Notes under the pieces: generated by a model
Database searches by the model: none
Seen by the model: only the letters and a program-made list of their open reading frames with translations
Told to the model about the DNA's origin: nothing
Program-made: the position numbers and the translations under genes
Source of the DNA: Acinetobacter calcoaceticus
GTDB taxonomy: Bacteria > Pseudomonadota > Gammaproteobacteria > Pseudomonadales > Moraxellaceae
Length of the DNA: 64,000 bases
Direction of reading: 5' to 3'
Assembly: GCF_900520355.1 (NCBI RefSeq)
Contig: NZ_LS999521.1
Location: 2,728,001-2,792,000, forward strand
In this document: piece by piece, positions 37,226 to 46,056 of the stretch
Position numbering within the stretch: position 1 is the stretch's first letter
How the letters are laid out: the number at the start of each line of letters is the position of its first letter

Positions 37226-37477
37226 TTAATGATCGCTATGTTCATCTGGGGGAACTTCGGTAATTCTCCCACCCCGAGCTAAAAATGCGGCGATTTCATC
37301 TTCCAGCGCTTGGCGCTGTTTCTGTTTAGCAGTGACAGTCAGCGTTTCTGCCGCAGCAAGATCAGTATCACTCATACTGCCTGCTTCTTCATCAGCCGCA
37401 CCGCTTTCAGCTGCTTTCGCTTCATCTTCATCTACAGCAGAATCTTCTGCATCTTCATAATCATTGATATCTGACAT
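37226..37477 (-). CDS. sutA: SutA-like RNA polymerase-associated small protein
   Basis: This 83-residue, highly acidic protein has a disordered N-terminal half rich in Asp, Glu and Ala. It is followed by TAKQKQRQALEDEIAAFLARGGRITEVPP, which matches the conserved helix-plus-RGG block of Pseudomonas SutA. SutA binds RNA polymerase and upregulates ribosomal and housekeeping genes in slow-growing cells. Length is similar and its acidic tail arrangement is the same. The assignment rests on this one block and on composition, so it is likely but not certain. It appears monocistronic. Confidence 0.65.
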   Translation of the reverse strand: MSDINDYEDAEDSAVDEDEAKAAESGAADEEAGSMSDTDLAAAETLTVTAKQKQRQALEDEIAAFLARGGRITEVPPDEHSDH

Positions 37478-37681
37478 TTCACACTCCCCAGAATGATTTT
37501 ATTGCATCATTGCTATGGTCCCAAGACCTCAGAAATTTAGCAACCTCTTTGCATTTAGCAAAGAGCCAATTTGGTCAATTACGTATCTTTTATAACCAAA
37601 TTGGTAATGATATATAAATGATTGTTCAAAAATTATCTACTGGCATTTAATTCGCTCAGTAGAATAGGCCCAGTAAATATT

Positions 37682-38914
37682 TTAATGCCTATAGCGGGTA
37701 CTTTGTAAAGCCCCTAAACCATTTGCTTGTTGCATAAATCGCTCTTTTAAAGCAGGAGTCTGCTCAACCTGCTTAAGCCCCATATTGCGAGCCCAAACTA
37801 TTGGAAATAATTCACTACTTTCAAGCCAACCAATTGCCGACATGCTATGCATCATTGCATCATTCTGACCTTTACGGCGATGCTCATAACGCATTAAAGT
37901 TTGTTCATGAGCCCATGCACCACGGTTTAAATCGTGAAGCAGTGCATCACACAGCACTGCTGCATCCAGACAGCCGATATTTACCCCTTGTCCAGCAAGT
38001 GGGTGAATCACATGTGCAGCATCACCAAGCAAAGCTAAGCCTGCTTTTACATATTGTTTTGCAGCACGAGCTTTCAGCGGAAATTGTGCTCTAGAACGAA
38101 CTTCTAACACCTCACCCAACATGTGTTGACTTTGTTGAGTTAAAAGCTGCATAAAATCGGTATCGTTTAAAGCTGAATATTCATCGGCATAATCATCTGG
38201 TAGTGTCCAGACAATTGATTGCCAGTAGCCGTTTTCAGTTTCTTCAAGACTTGCCATAGGTAAGTATGCCAAAGGTCCTGTAGGTAAGAAAATTTGACGG
38301 GCAACATAATGATGAGGTTTTGCAGTTCTAATGGCACAGCTAATCGCTGCTTGTTTGTAATCCAGTACATCGAGGTCAATAAAAGCCTGTTCACGAACAA
38401 ATGAATTAGCGCCATCTGCACCAATAAGCAGTTTAGTTTTAAGCGTAGTACCATCTGCCAATTGAATATGCCAACAACCAACACCCTGCTCAATACGAGT
38501 AACACGCACTTGGGTACGGTAATCTGTAAGCTGTTGCAACATTTTTTGTTGAATAGCGACATTCAGTACACTTGGCTCTACCATAGAACCCAAGGCTTGC
38601 TCTGGCATCGGTCTTTGTTGCGACTCTTGGCCAAAATTAATTTCACCATAGCCATTAAGATTCCAGACTTGCATGCCTGTATAAGGCATTTGGCGTGCAA
38701 GATCATCCCAAACATTTACCGTTTTCAGCAAATGAATAGTCGCTTGGCTGAGCGCTAAAACACGTGGATTCATCACGCTTAATGTTTTCTCAACATCAAG
38801 TACAGGAGCCGCATCAAGCACTGTGGGCTGTACGCCACCTTGCGCAAGTAATAAAGCAGTTAAACCACCAACCAATCCACCACCAACAATGACGACATCC
38901 AACACTTCACTCAT
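37682..38914 (-). CDS. ubiI: UbiH/UbiF/VisC-family FAD hydroxylase (likely UbiI)
   Basis: This 410-residue flavoprotein monooxygenase of the ubiquinone pathway has the FAD-binding VVIVGGGLVGGLTALLLAQGG at the start. The middle motif is LLIGADGANSFVREQ. The second FAD motif is GLALLGDAAHVIHPLAGQGVNIGCLDAAVL, the ubiH/COQ6 signature. Its start overlaps the ubiH stop as ATGA, so the pair is coupled in a pepP-ubiH-visC-like order seen in gammaproteobacteria. UbiI hydroxylates C5 of the octaprenylphenol ring; the choice between UbiI and another paralogue is by gene order. Confidence 0.83.
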   Translation of the reverse strand: MSEVLDVVIVGGGLVGGLTALLLAQGGVQPTVLDAAPVLDVEKTLSVMNPRVLALSQATIHLLKTVNVWDDLARQMPYTGMQVWNLNGYGEINFGQESQQRPMPEQALGSMVEPSVLNVAIQQKMLQQLTDYRTQVRVTRIEQGVGCWHIQLADGTTLKTKLLIGADGANSFVREQAFIDLDVLDYKQAAISCAIRTAKPHHYVARQIFLPTGPLAYLPMASLEETENGYWQSIVWTLPDDYADEYSALNDTDFMQLLTQQSQHMLGEVLEVRSRAQFPLKARAAKQYVKAGLALLGDAAHVIHPLAGQGVNIGCLDAAVLCDALLHDLNRGAWAHEQTLMRYEHRRKGQNDAMMHSMSAIGWLESSELFPIVWARNMGLKQVEQTPALKERFMQQANGLGALQSTRYRH

Positions 38915-40119
38915 GCTTTTAACCCCATTGCATAGTTAGCCACCAATGGTTTTACACCCGGAATGACATCAAATGCGATTAAACCCGTATTACGAATTAA
39001 TTTTAATAATGGATTTTGGTTACTAAAACCACGGACTACAGTGTCACAGAACTTAATTACTCGCTGCTGATCTGATAATCGAGCTTGTTCATAGGCAAGT
39101 AAGTTATCAGGGGCACCTAGATCATCAGAACTGGTTAACTGATTCACTAAATAACGCACTAAAACATCTGCATCACGTAGGCATAAATTAAAACCTTGTC
39201 CTGCAACCGGATGAATTGTATGTGCTGCATTCCCCATTAAAATAACGCGGCCAACAGCTTGTTTATGGGCAAGCACTTGTGAAAGTGGATAACTAAAACG
39301 CTTACCCGTTTTTTCAAATTTACCCGCTCGATCACCGTAGGTTTGTTGCAAAGCACTTAAAAAGTGTTGGTCATTTTCTTCACCTAGCCATTCATTTTCG
39401 GTGCCTTTTTTCACAGGCCATACGACCGAGCGGCGGTACTCACCAGGCAAAGGCAATAAGGCTAAAGGGCCTAAAGCACTAAACCGTTCAAAACCTACCT
39501 GCTCATGCGGTTTTGATGTCTGAACCGTAGTGACAATTGCAACCTGATCATAATCATGGACATCCACACCAACGCCAATTGCCTGACGACAAAAAGAATC
39601 GCGTCCATCAGCCGCAATTAATAATTTTGACTCAAGTTTTAAGGTTTCTTCACCACGTTGAGCTTCAATATGCACTTGTTCAGCATCTTGAGTTAAAGCC
39701 GTAACTTGTACGCCATCAATCAGCTCAATCAAAGGTTGTTGACGCACTTGAGTTAACAGAACACGACCAAGCCAAGCATTTTCAATCACTTGCCCAAAGC
39801 TTTCAACTTTTTCTTGCTCTGCGATTAAGCGTGCTTTACCAAAACTGCCTTGCTCAGTAATGTGAACTTGTAAAATTGGAGTAGCATGTTGCTGTAATGC
39901 ATCCCACAACCCTAGCTTCTGATAAATCTGTACGCTACGACGTGATAAAGCCGTATTACGTGCATCAAAACTCGAATGGTAAGGGGCAACATTTTGATCA
40001 TCATAGTTTGGGTATTTCACAGCTTCTAATAGCTTTACCGCAATATTGGCCTTCGCCAGCATGAGCGAAAGGCTCAAACCAACCATACCCCCACCTACAA
40101 TAATCACTTGTTGTTGCAT
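38911..40119 (-). CDS. ubiH: 2-octaprenyl-6-methoxyphenol hydroxylase
   Basis: This 402-residue FAD enzyme has VIIVGGGMVGLSLSLMLAKANI at the N-terminus, LLIAADGRDSFCRQ in the middle, and RVILMGNAAHTIHPVAGQGFNLCLRDADVL near the end. It hydroxylates the quinone ring in ubiquinone synthesis. Its position directly after pepP is characteristic of ubiH. It is 31 bp after pepP and overlaps the next hydroxylase by 4 bp. Confidence 0.88.
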   Translation of the reverse strand: MQQQVIIVGGGMVGLSLSLMLAKANIAVKLLEAVKYPNYDDQNVAPYHSSFDARNTALSRRSVQIYQKLGLWDALQQHATPILQVHITEQGSFGKARLIAEQEKVESFGQVIENAWLGRVLLTQVRQQPLIELIDGVQVTALTQDAEQVHIEAQRGEETLKLESKLLIAADGRDSFCRQAIGVGVDVHDYDQVAIVTTVQTSKPHEQVGFERFSALGPLALLPLPGEYRRSVVWPVKKGTENEWLGEENDQHFLSALQQTYGDRAGKFEKTGKRFSYPLSQVLAHKQAVGRVILMGNAAHTIHPVAGQGFNLCLRDADVLVRYLVNQLTSSDDLGAPDNLLAYEQARLSDQQRVIKFCDTVVRGFSNQNPLLKLIRNTGLIAFDVIPGVKPLVANYAMGLKA

Positions 40120-40150
40120 CGAGTTTTGCTCCTTGGGCGAATACGTTTAA

Positions 40151-41470
40151 TTATGCTTTAGCTTGCGCCATTAAATGTTCAATATCTGCAATATCTTTAA
40201 CTACATTAGCAGTTAAAACTCGTGGCCCTTTCGATGTTGCGACCACATCATCTTCAATACGAATACCGATACCACGCCATTTTTCATCTACAGTTTCATC
40301 ATCTGGCGCAATGTATAAACCAGGTTCCACTGTAATAACCATACCCTCTTCGTATTGACGCCAGTCTTCACCTTTTTTGTAAGATCCAACATCGTGTACA
40401 TCCATACCTAACCAATGTCCTGTGCCATGCATATAAAACTGACGGTATGCTTCGGTTTGGATAAGTTCGTTAACTTCGCCTTTGAGCAAACCTAAATTAA
40501 CTAAGCCTTCAGTTAAAATTTTGACTGCAACTTCATGAGGTTCACGGTAAGAATTACCAATACGAACTGCGTCAATGGCCGCATATTGGGAAGCCAATAC
40601 AACTTCATATAATGCTTTTTGCTCAGCACTAAATTTACCATTTACTGGAAAAGTACGGGTAATATCCGAAGCATAGAATTCATATTCACATGCAGCATCA
40701 ATCAAGACTAAATCACCATTTTTTAATGGCTTATTATTTTCAACATAGTGCAAAACACAAGCATTCGCACCACCGCCTACAATACTGTTATAAGACGGGA
40801 CACAACCATTTTTCCCAAAAATATAATTGAGTTCAGCTTCAAGAGCATATTCCATCATTTCTGGGTGTACCGTTTGCATCGCACGAGTATGTGCCTCGGC
40901 ACTAATGTTTGCAGCAATTTGCATTAGCTCAAGTTCTTGTGGTGACTTGACCAAACGCATTTCATCAACAATACGGTCGAGCTGGAGCAATTGAGCTGGA
41001 GCACTCTCATGTCGGTGTTCGTCATCTGCTTTTTTAATCCACTGACTCACCCGCGCATCAAACGCAGCATTGTGCCCAATTCGATAATAAAGACGCTCTT
41101 TATTTAATAATTTTTCAATAATCTCTTCATCAAGCAAATCAATTACGTATGCTTCATCAGCATCATAGTCTTCAACTGCACCATCAACTCCAGCACGAAA
41201 ACCATTCCAGATTTCCATCTCACGATTGCGTTCACGGCAAAAAAGACTATAGCTATAATCATCGTCCTCGAAAGTTTCAATGACAGCAACCGCCTCAGGC
41301 TCAGCAAAGCCCGTCAAATAGAAAAAACTACTATCGGCGCGGAATTTATAATCCGCATCACGATTACGGTACATTTCCTCACGCGTTGCAATAATTGCAA
41401 TACTGTTTGGACCCATTTTTTCTGCCAGACGGTCTCTACGATGTCGAAAATCAGCTTGAGGCAATTTCAT
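40151..41470 (-). CDS. pepP: Xaa-Pro aminopeptidase P
   Basis: This 439-residue dinuclear metallopeptidase of family M24 releases N-terminal residues before proline. The creatinase-like N-domain (FRHRRDRLAEKMGPNSIAII) is followed by the pita-bread domain with metal ligands: DAACEYEFYASDITRTFP (two Asp), GTGHWLGMDVHDVG (His), VITVEPGLY (Glu) and GIGIRIEDDV (Glu). Length and motifs match E. coli PepP. It lies between ygfB and ubiH in the conserved cluster. Confidence 0.96.
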   Translation of the reverse strand: MKLPQADFRHRRDRLAEKMGPNSIAIIATREEMYRNRDADYKFRADSSFFYLTGFAEPEAVAVIETFEDDDYSYSLFCRERNREMEIWNGFRAGVDGAVEDYDADEAYVIDLLDEEIIEKLLNKERLYYRIGHNAAFDARVSQWIKKADDEHRHESAPAQLLQLDRIVDEMRLVKSPQELELMQIAANISAEAHTRAMQTVHPEMMEYALEAELNYIFGKNGCVPSYNSIVGGGANACVLHYVENNKPLKNGDLVLIDAACEYEFYASDITRTFPVNGKFSAEQKALYEVVLASQYAAIDAVRIGNSYREPHEVAVKILTEGLVNLGLLKGEVNELIQTEAYRQFYMHGTGHWLGMDVHDVGSYKKGEDWRQYEEGMVITVEPGLYIAPDDETVDEKWRGIGIRIEDDVVATSKGPRVLTANVVKDIADIEHLMAQAKA

Positions 41471-41537
41471 AATGATCTACTTGATTTAGAATTTTAAAGT
41501 TAAAAAATAAAATACAACCAATAACACATCGCCTCAA

Positions 41538-42179
41538 TTAACTTGGGCGATGTGGAGTAAACATTTCTACAATAGTTTGCTCTGTGTCTACAGCAGCAGA
41601 TTTAATTTTTGCATGAAAGTTTTTCAATAAAGAACTTTCAGATACAGTGATTTTTTTTCTACCAATAGACAAGCTTACAGGTATTAAGCGTACAAATTCA
41701 TACAATTCTTCGTAACTGCTTTCACCTTCCTCATCATTATCAGAGTCTTCAAATTCGACTGCTGCAATATCTTGAAGGTTCTCAATCAACTCACGTTCAT
41801 CATCACGAATATGACCCGATGCCAACCCAAAACCTAATACAACACCTGCACACCAATCTGATAATGCTTGTACACGCTCTTGAAGTGGGTGCTCATCATC
41901 AGGAAGCATTGGTAAATAATCTAATTCATCATCAGATATAGCGTGCACAACATCTTCTGCTTCATCAGTTAAAAGTACTAAAGCATCTTCACTTAACGCT
42001 GGCACATTAAGGGTTGTTAAAATTTGTGACCATTCTTCACGCGTTGGCGCTTCTGTCACACAAACAATACCTGTTAACAAACCATGTAACTCACTAGGGC
42101 TTGAAATTTCTTCAATTCCTTCAAAATGAGCGTTCCAATCTGTCCAGCCTGAAATATCGTCTTGCATTCGTTTATCCAA
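41538..42179 (-). CDS. ygfB: UPF0149 family protein YgfB
   Basis: This 213-residue acidic helical protein contains GLLTGIVCVTEAPTREEW, WCAGVVLGFGLASGH and YEELYEFVRLIPVSL, all in UPF0149. The last 30 residues (KKITVSESSLLKNFHAKIKSA) are longer than in E. coli YgfB. In Pseudomonas, YgfB affects beta-lactam resistance through ampDh3 control; whether this holds here is unknown. It is first in the ygfB-pepP-ubiH-ubiI operon and divergent from the coiled-coil/zapA genes. Confidence 0.88.
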   Translation of the reverse strand: MDKRMQDDISGWTDWNAHFEGIEEISSPSELHGLLTGIVCVTEAPTREEWSQILTTLNVPALSEDALVLLTDEAEDVVHAISDDELDYLPMLPDDEHPLQERVQALSDWCAGVVLGFGLASGHIRDDERELIENLQDIAAVEFEDSDNDEEGESSYEELYEFVRLIPVSLSIGRKKITVSESSLLKNFHAKIKSAAVDTEQTIVEMFTPHRPS

Positions 42180-42231
42180 TCTCTATACTTTGTATATATT
42201 ACCTTTGATTGCAATTCTGTGCGACCTCGTT

Positions 42232-42792
42232 ATGTTAGAACAATTACAGCGGCTACAAGCGCATATTAGCGTATTAAAAACACGCTTACATCATTTAGAG
42301 AGTGAACATGCGACACTCTCAGAAGCTAAAGAACTGGCTGAAACAGAGCATCACGCACAAGTTGTGCAAAAAAATAGTATTATCACTAAAAAACAAGAGG
42401 AAATTGAGTCGGTAACTGAGCAACTATCTCAGTTAAAAGGTCAATTTCAGCAATTGAATCAGGATGCTAACACACTTGCTGAACGTTATAGCCGACTAGA
42501 AAAAAGTACGACTGATTTAAAAAATCGTTTTCAAGAAATTCTTGCCGAACGCAATGAATTACGTGTGGCAAAAGAAAAGTTACAAGCCCACCAGCGTCAA
42601 ACCCAACAGGAGCTTCATGATTTACAACAAGATCGTGATCGTTTGTTACAAAAAAATGAGCTTGCTAAATCAAAAGTTGAAGCCATTATTCAACGTTTAG
42701 GAATTTTAGGTACTGCCCAAGATCAGCATACTCAAGAAATTCAGCAACTTGCCCATCCAAATGCTGAAACTGGTGAGGAGACCCAATCATGA
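42232..42792 (+). CDS. Coiled-coil protein upstream of zapA
   Basis: This 186-residue protein is almost entirely heptad-repeat coiled coil (LEQLQRLQAHISVLKTRLHH, then long Gln/Glu/Lys-rich helices to residue 170). There is no signal or membrane span. The frame opens at a TTG at 42190, but ATG at 42232 starts the coiled coil directly and fits related proteins. It overlaps zapA by 4 bp (ATGA). In Pseudomonas a similar coiled-coil gene precedes zapA, and a role in cell division or Z-ring bundling is a reasonable guess only. Confidence 0.7.
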   Translation: MLEQLQRLQAHISVLKTRLHHLESEHATLSEAKELAETEHHAQVVQKNSIITKKQEEIESVTEQLSQLKGQFQQLNQDANTLAERYSRLEKSTTDLKNRFQEILAERNELRVAKEKLQAHQRQTQQELHDLQQDRDRLLQKNELAKSKVEAIIQRLGILGTAQDQHTQEIQQLAHPNAETGEETQS

Positions 42793-43073
42793 GTGAACAA
42801 GTCATGGTAGAGCTTAGGCTGATTGAGCAGACCTTTAGACTCGCGACTACTTTAGATAAAAAAGATGAACTTGAACGTGCAGCAGAACTTCTCAATGAGA
42901 AATTTAATGAAATGCGCCGTAGTGCTCCACGTGTTGAGCACAATAAACTGGTCATTATGGTTGCTCTACAATTGACTCAAGAAGTACTAAGCCTTAATAA
43001 GTCTTTGCAAGAATACACTCACTGTGAACGTTTACTGCAAACAATATTGGATGATGTTGAACAAATTGTTTAA
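42789..43073 (+). CDS. zapA: Cell division protein ZapA
   Basis: This 94-residue protein stabilises FtsZ rings by binding and crosslinking filaments. The family start VELRLIEQTFRLATTLDKKDELERAAELLNEKFNEMR is followed by HNKLVIMVALQLTQEVLSL, and a C-terminal coiled coil. Placement between ygfB and 6S RNA is standard for gammaproteobacteria. Translation is coupled to the coiled-coil gene before it. Confidence 0.92.
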   Translation: MSEQVMVELRLIEQTFRLATTLDKKDELERAAELLNEKFNEMRRSAPRVEHNKLVIMVALQLTQEVLSLNKSLQEYTHCERLLQTILDDVEQIV

Positions 43074-43093
43074 TAAACAATCTACAAGAAAAT

Positions 43094-43130
43094 GCCTTGC
43101 TCTATGAATAATAGATGCAAGGCGTTTTTT
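43094..43130 (+). terminator. zapA terminator
   Basis: GCCTTGC (43094-43100) pairs with GCAAGGC (43117-43123), and TTTTTT follows at 43125-43130. Confidence 0.85.
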
Positions 43131-43229
43131 ATTGAGGCTATCTAGCACATTGAAAATTAATTTATGCTTGTGAGTGTACAAAGCTTCATCAAACGCAAAC
43201 TAAGTTTACAGTTCCAGAGGTTTAGGTGA

Positions 43230-43257
43230 TTGCCAATAGGGTCAGATCGGTTATACT
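43230..43257 (+). promoter_or_regulatory. 6S RNA promoter
   Basis: TTGCCA (43230-43235), a 16-bp spacer, and TATACT (43252-43257) place the transcription start at about 43264, at the start of the 6S RNA terminal stem. Confidence 0.7.
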
Positions 43258-43263
43258 TAAGTT

Positions 43264-43442
43264 GTCTCTGGGATGTTCGCCAGCGGGTCTATTCCCCTGC
43301 CGATACTTAAACTTATGGATGTGTTCTGTATATTTAGAGTGTATGCCTACCTTCGTGTAGGAAACCCAGCAAGTATACGTCGCGTCCACCTTGAACTCAT
43401 CGGGTTCAGGGTAACGACACATGCAGCGGCATCTTCGGAGCA
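43264..43442 (+). ncRNA. ssrS: 6S RNA
   Basis: This RNA of about 180 nt sequesters sigma-70 RNA polymerase in stationary phase. Blocks shared with E. coli 6S RNA are CTCTGGGATGTTCGCCAGCG at the 5' side, CCCCTGCCGATACTT, CACCTTGAACTCATCGGGTT then CAGGGTAACGACACA, and CAGCGGCATCTTCGGAGC at the 3' side. The 5' and 3' ends pair to form the terminal stem. Location downstream of zapA is the conserved one. The gene normally followed by ygfA (5-formyl-THF cyclo-ligase) is here followed by a phage integrase, so the prophage probably recombined at the 3' end of this gene and restored it. Confidence 0.93.
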
Positions 43443-43594
43443 TTTATTTACTTATAAAAACAATAACTTAAGACCAGCAACACCCTTTTAAAAACCTATT
43501 ATTGTCCACCCAAACAATCAAAAATAGGCTTATAGTAGGCTTCAAAAATATTGTGGTATATTGCTGCGTATCGTTTCGTACTTTCTAAGTCACC
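43400..43594. other. Probable prophage attachment region (attL/attR side)
   Basis: The chromosome-prophage junction must lie between the conserved 6S RNA 3' half and the integrase start at 43595. The core sequence cannot be fixed because the other end is outside the window. The likely core is within the 6S terminal stem, around 43425-43442. Confidence 0.4.
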
Positions 43595-44947
43595 ATGACC
43601 CAAAGATATAAACTTACAAAAACATTTATCGACAACATCCCGCTCGAAGAAACGGGAACTAAATTTTATCGTGACTCAGTTACTATTGGTTTTGGTTTAA
43701 TTGCAACAAAGTCAAAAACTTATTTTGTTGAAACGAGAATGCCCGATGGCCGAAACAAAAGGAAGTCCATTGGTAAACATGGCGTATATACTCTTGAGCA
43801 AGCACGCACGGAAGCTAAAAAAATATTGTTAATGATGCACCAAGGCATTGATCCAGTTGCTCAAAAAAGACAATTAAAGAATGACTTTAAATCCGAAAAG
43901 GAAGCAAACGAATTAATTCCAACGCTTGAACAGGCCTATGAAGTCTACAAAACTAAAAAGAAGCTAAGCGCTAATACGATTGATGCTTATGACCGATGTG
44001 CCAATGATTATTTTAAAGATTGGAAAAACATCAAAATTACTGAAATTACTCAGAAAATGACTTTAAATAAGCATATGGATTTATCTGAGCGAAGTTTAGC
44101 GCAGGCAAATCTTGCAATGAAGTTTTTATCAGCTGTTTATAACTTCAATGCCTCAATTCTATATAACGATAATGATGAAAAAATTATCACAGAAAAAAGC
44201 CCTGTTGGGGTTATCTATAAAGAGAAGAAATGGAACAAGATAAAACGCCGTAAGGGATATATTCGAGCAGACCAGATACATGACTGGTCACTTGCTGTGT
44301 GTACAACATGGTGGGCAGGCAACCAAAATCTAAATCATCGTGCATACACAAATCAGGACTTCTTACTCCTATTGATCCTAACCGGATTCCGCAGAGAAGA
44401 AGGCGAAACACTGGAATGGGCAAATGTTGACTTAAAATATGGAACTATAAAAATTCAGGACCCTAAAAATCATGAAGATCTTCTCCTACCGATGGGAGAA
44501 ATGCTTTGGTATATATTGGCTGAACGAAAAAAACTTACTGGCAATAATAAATACGTGTTCGCTGGCGATACGCTTGATTCACATATCGTTGATAAGCGTG
44601 AAGCTCGCCATACGATTACTGAAACAACTGGTATTCAATTTACATTTCATGACTTGCGGAGAACCTTCGGAACAATCGCAAATAGTTTAGCGATTGGTAG
44701 TTACACAATTAAAAAACTCATTAATCACATGGTTGGTGATGATGATAATGATGTAACCGATGGGTATGTCCAAGTGACTTTTGATGATCTTCGTAAAGCT
44801 ATGAATATGATTGAAAATGTTGTGTTATCTGATATTTCAAAAGCTTTGATAAAAAACAGAATCTACTTTGAACAAAAATCAATAAGGAATATGAAAGAAA
44901 AATGGATTGAGCATAACAATATTATTATAAGCAGATATTCTGAATAG
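43595..44947 (+). CDS. int: Phage tyrosine integrase
   Basis: This 450-residue site-specific recombinase has an arm-binding DUF4102-like N-domain (residues 1-95, YFVETRMPDGRNKRKSIGKHG), a SAM-like core-binding domain (about 110-200) and a catalytic domain. Catalytic residues fit R266 (GFRREEGETLEW), H352 and R355 (FHDLRRTF), H378 (LINHMVG) and Y391 (DGYVQ). The spacing H378 to Y391 is longer than usual by a few residues (GDDDNDVTD insert). The target should be the adjacent 6S RNA gene. The start at 43595 begins the arm domain immediately. Confidence 0.95.
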   Translation: MTQRYKLTKTFIDNIPLEETGTKFYRDSVTIGFGLIATKSKTYFVETRMPDGRNKRKSIGKHGVYTLEQARTEAKKILLMMHQGIDPVAQKRQLKNDFKSEKEANELIPTLEQAYEVYKTKKKLSANTIDAYDRCANDYFKDWKNIKITEITQKMTLNKHMDLSERSLAQANLAMKFLSAVYNFNASILYNDNDEKIITEKSPVGVIYKEKKWNKIKRRKGYIRADQIHDWSLAVCTTWWAGNQNLNHRAYTNQDFLLLLILTGFRREEGETLEWANVDLKYGTIKIQDPKNHEDLLLPMGEMLWYILAERKKLTGNNKYVFAGDTLDSHIVDKREARHTITETTGIQFTFHDLRRTFGTIANSLAIGSYTIKKLINHMVGDDDNDVTDGYVQVTFDDLRKAMNMIENVVLSDISKALIKNRIYFEQKSIRNMKEKWIEHNNIIISRYSE

Positions 44948-45008
44948 TTGGGCTGATTACGATGGTCCTAAATATTAAATTACTTACTAAAAAGTTGAGA
45001 AATAGCAA

Positions 45009-45134
45009 ATGAAAGATTGGGTTTACTTTTATATCGAACACACAATTAAATATGGTGAACCATTCTATAAAGAAATAGGCTGGTCATTAGGTTTGAAAAA
45101 TAACTACATAGTTATGAGCATAACTCAAAATTAA
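45009..45134 (+). CDS. Possible 41-residue peptide
   Basis: A short frame starting MKDWVYFYIEHTIKYGEPFY and ending at 45134, with GAGA seven bases before the ATG. It is rich in aromatic residues and has no recognised relative. It lies just after the integrase and before a strong hairpin, so it could be the last gene of that transcript, or chance. Confidence 0.3.
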   Translation: MKDWVYFYIEHTIKYGEPFYKEIGWSLGLKNNYIVMSITQN

Positions 45135-45150
45135 AAAGGATGATGTAGAG

Positions 45151-45187
45151 TTTAAAGCTATTAACTGATAAAATTAATAGCTTTAAA
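45151..45187. terminator. Bidirectional terminator, 14-bp stem
   Basis: TTTAAAGCTATTAA (45151-45164) pairs perfectly with TTAATAGCTTTAAA (45174-45187). It separates the plus-strand integrase transcript from the minus-strand gene ending at 45194. Confidence 0.65.
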
Positions 45188-45193
45188 TTTATA

Positions 45194-45940
45194 TTATACT
45201 GGCTTACTTAAAACTAGAATATATTTTCCATTTATAAGTTTCGAAATAGAATAATTTGTCATTACTTCAGAATACCCTTGTTCAATTAAAAAATTATTTA
45301 TAAGACTTTCATTTAACTCTTGCCCTTGCAAGTTAATACCGTTAAAAGGAAAATTCCACTCGTGCTCTAAAAATCCTGCTTTATTTATAAACGTAGTCTT
45401 TAGCTCACCATTTGTAAAATATGTCAATACATAAGGATGCCTACCAGCGTGCACCACCCCATTAAAGCTATTTGTAAACTTTCCTATTTGTTTAAAATCT
45501 GGACTTCCAATTAAATTCTTTTTATATGATTTGCATTTAATCATTTTCCCAACTGAATCCAACAATAATGTAGCTTCCATATAATCAGGTTTATATTCAT
45601 CCTCATTTATATATAATTTACTATGTGGTTTTGTTTTTATACTTACTGAGCCATAAGGTTCAATAATTATTGGTGGATCACACTTTTCAACCTCAAGTAT
45701 GTATTGTTTATCAAATACAGCATATATACCAAAAATAGGAACTGGTTTATCTTTATAGTTTATTAATACAATATCGTCAATTCTCTCTGCAGATAAAGAA
45801 TTCCAAGAACTATTATAATATGCAGCTACGGAGTTCCCTATTTTTTTCGAGGATAAAAGAATTGTTATTGCTGTTGATAAAACTATGATTAAAGGTCTAA
45901 AGTAGTCATCAACAATCTGAATTATTTCTGCTATATCCAT
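45194..45940 (-). CDS. Membrane-anchored prophage protein of unknown function
   Basis: This 248-residue protein has one membrane span at residues about 14-30 (FRPLIIVLSTAITILLS), then a soluble domain rich in beta strands. It contains PVPIFGIYAVFDKQYILEVE and PPIIIEPYGSVSIKTKPHSKLYI. A small, strongly predicted C-terminal domain ends in KYILVLSKPV. No family is recognised. It lies between integrase and SRAP on the opposite strand to both, the typical slot of lysogeny-expressed accessory genes. Exclusion of other phages is possible but unsupported. Base composition is more AT-rich than the tail genes. Confidence 0.6.
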   Translation of the reverse strand: MDIAEIIQIVDDYFRPLIIVLSTAITILLSSKKIGNSVAAYYNSSWNSLSAERIDDIVLINYKDKPVPIFGIYAVFDKQYILEVEKCDPPIIIEPYGSVSIKTKPHSKLYINEDEYKPDYMEATLLLDSVGKMIKCKSYKKNLIGSPDFKQIGKFTNSFNGVVHAGRHPYVLTYFTNGELKTTFINKAGFLEHEWNFPFNGINLQGQELNESLINNFLIEQGYSEVMTNYSISKLINGKYILVLSKPV

Positions 45941-46056
45941 TGCTTTTACCCCATAAATGACAATTTTAAAATGTTTATATCATACAAAAATTCTAAAGAT
46001 ATTAATTATTTTCTCTTGCATAGTAATTACTAGAAGATAGAAATGGGGTAATGATA

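Noticed and set aside
43222..43491. Open frames on both strands of about 72 codons
   Set aside because: They lie within the 6S RNA gene and reflect its base pairing.
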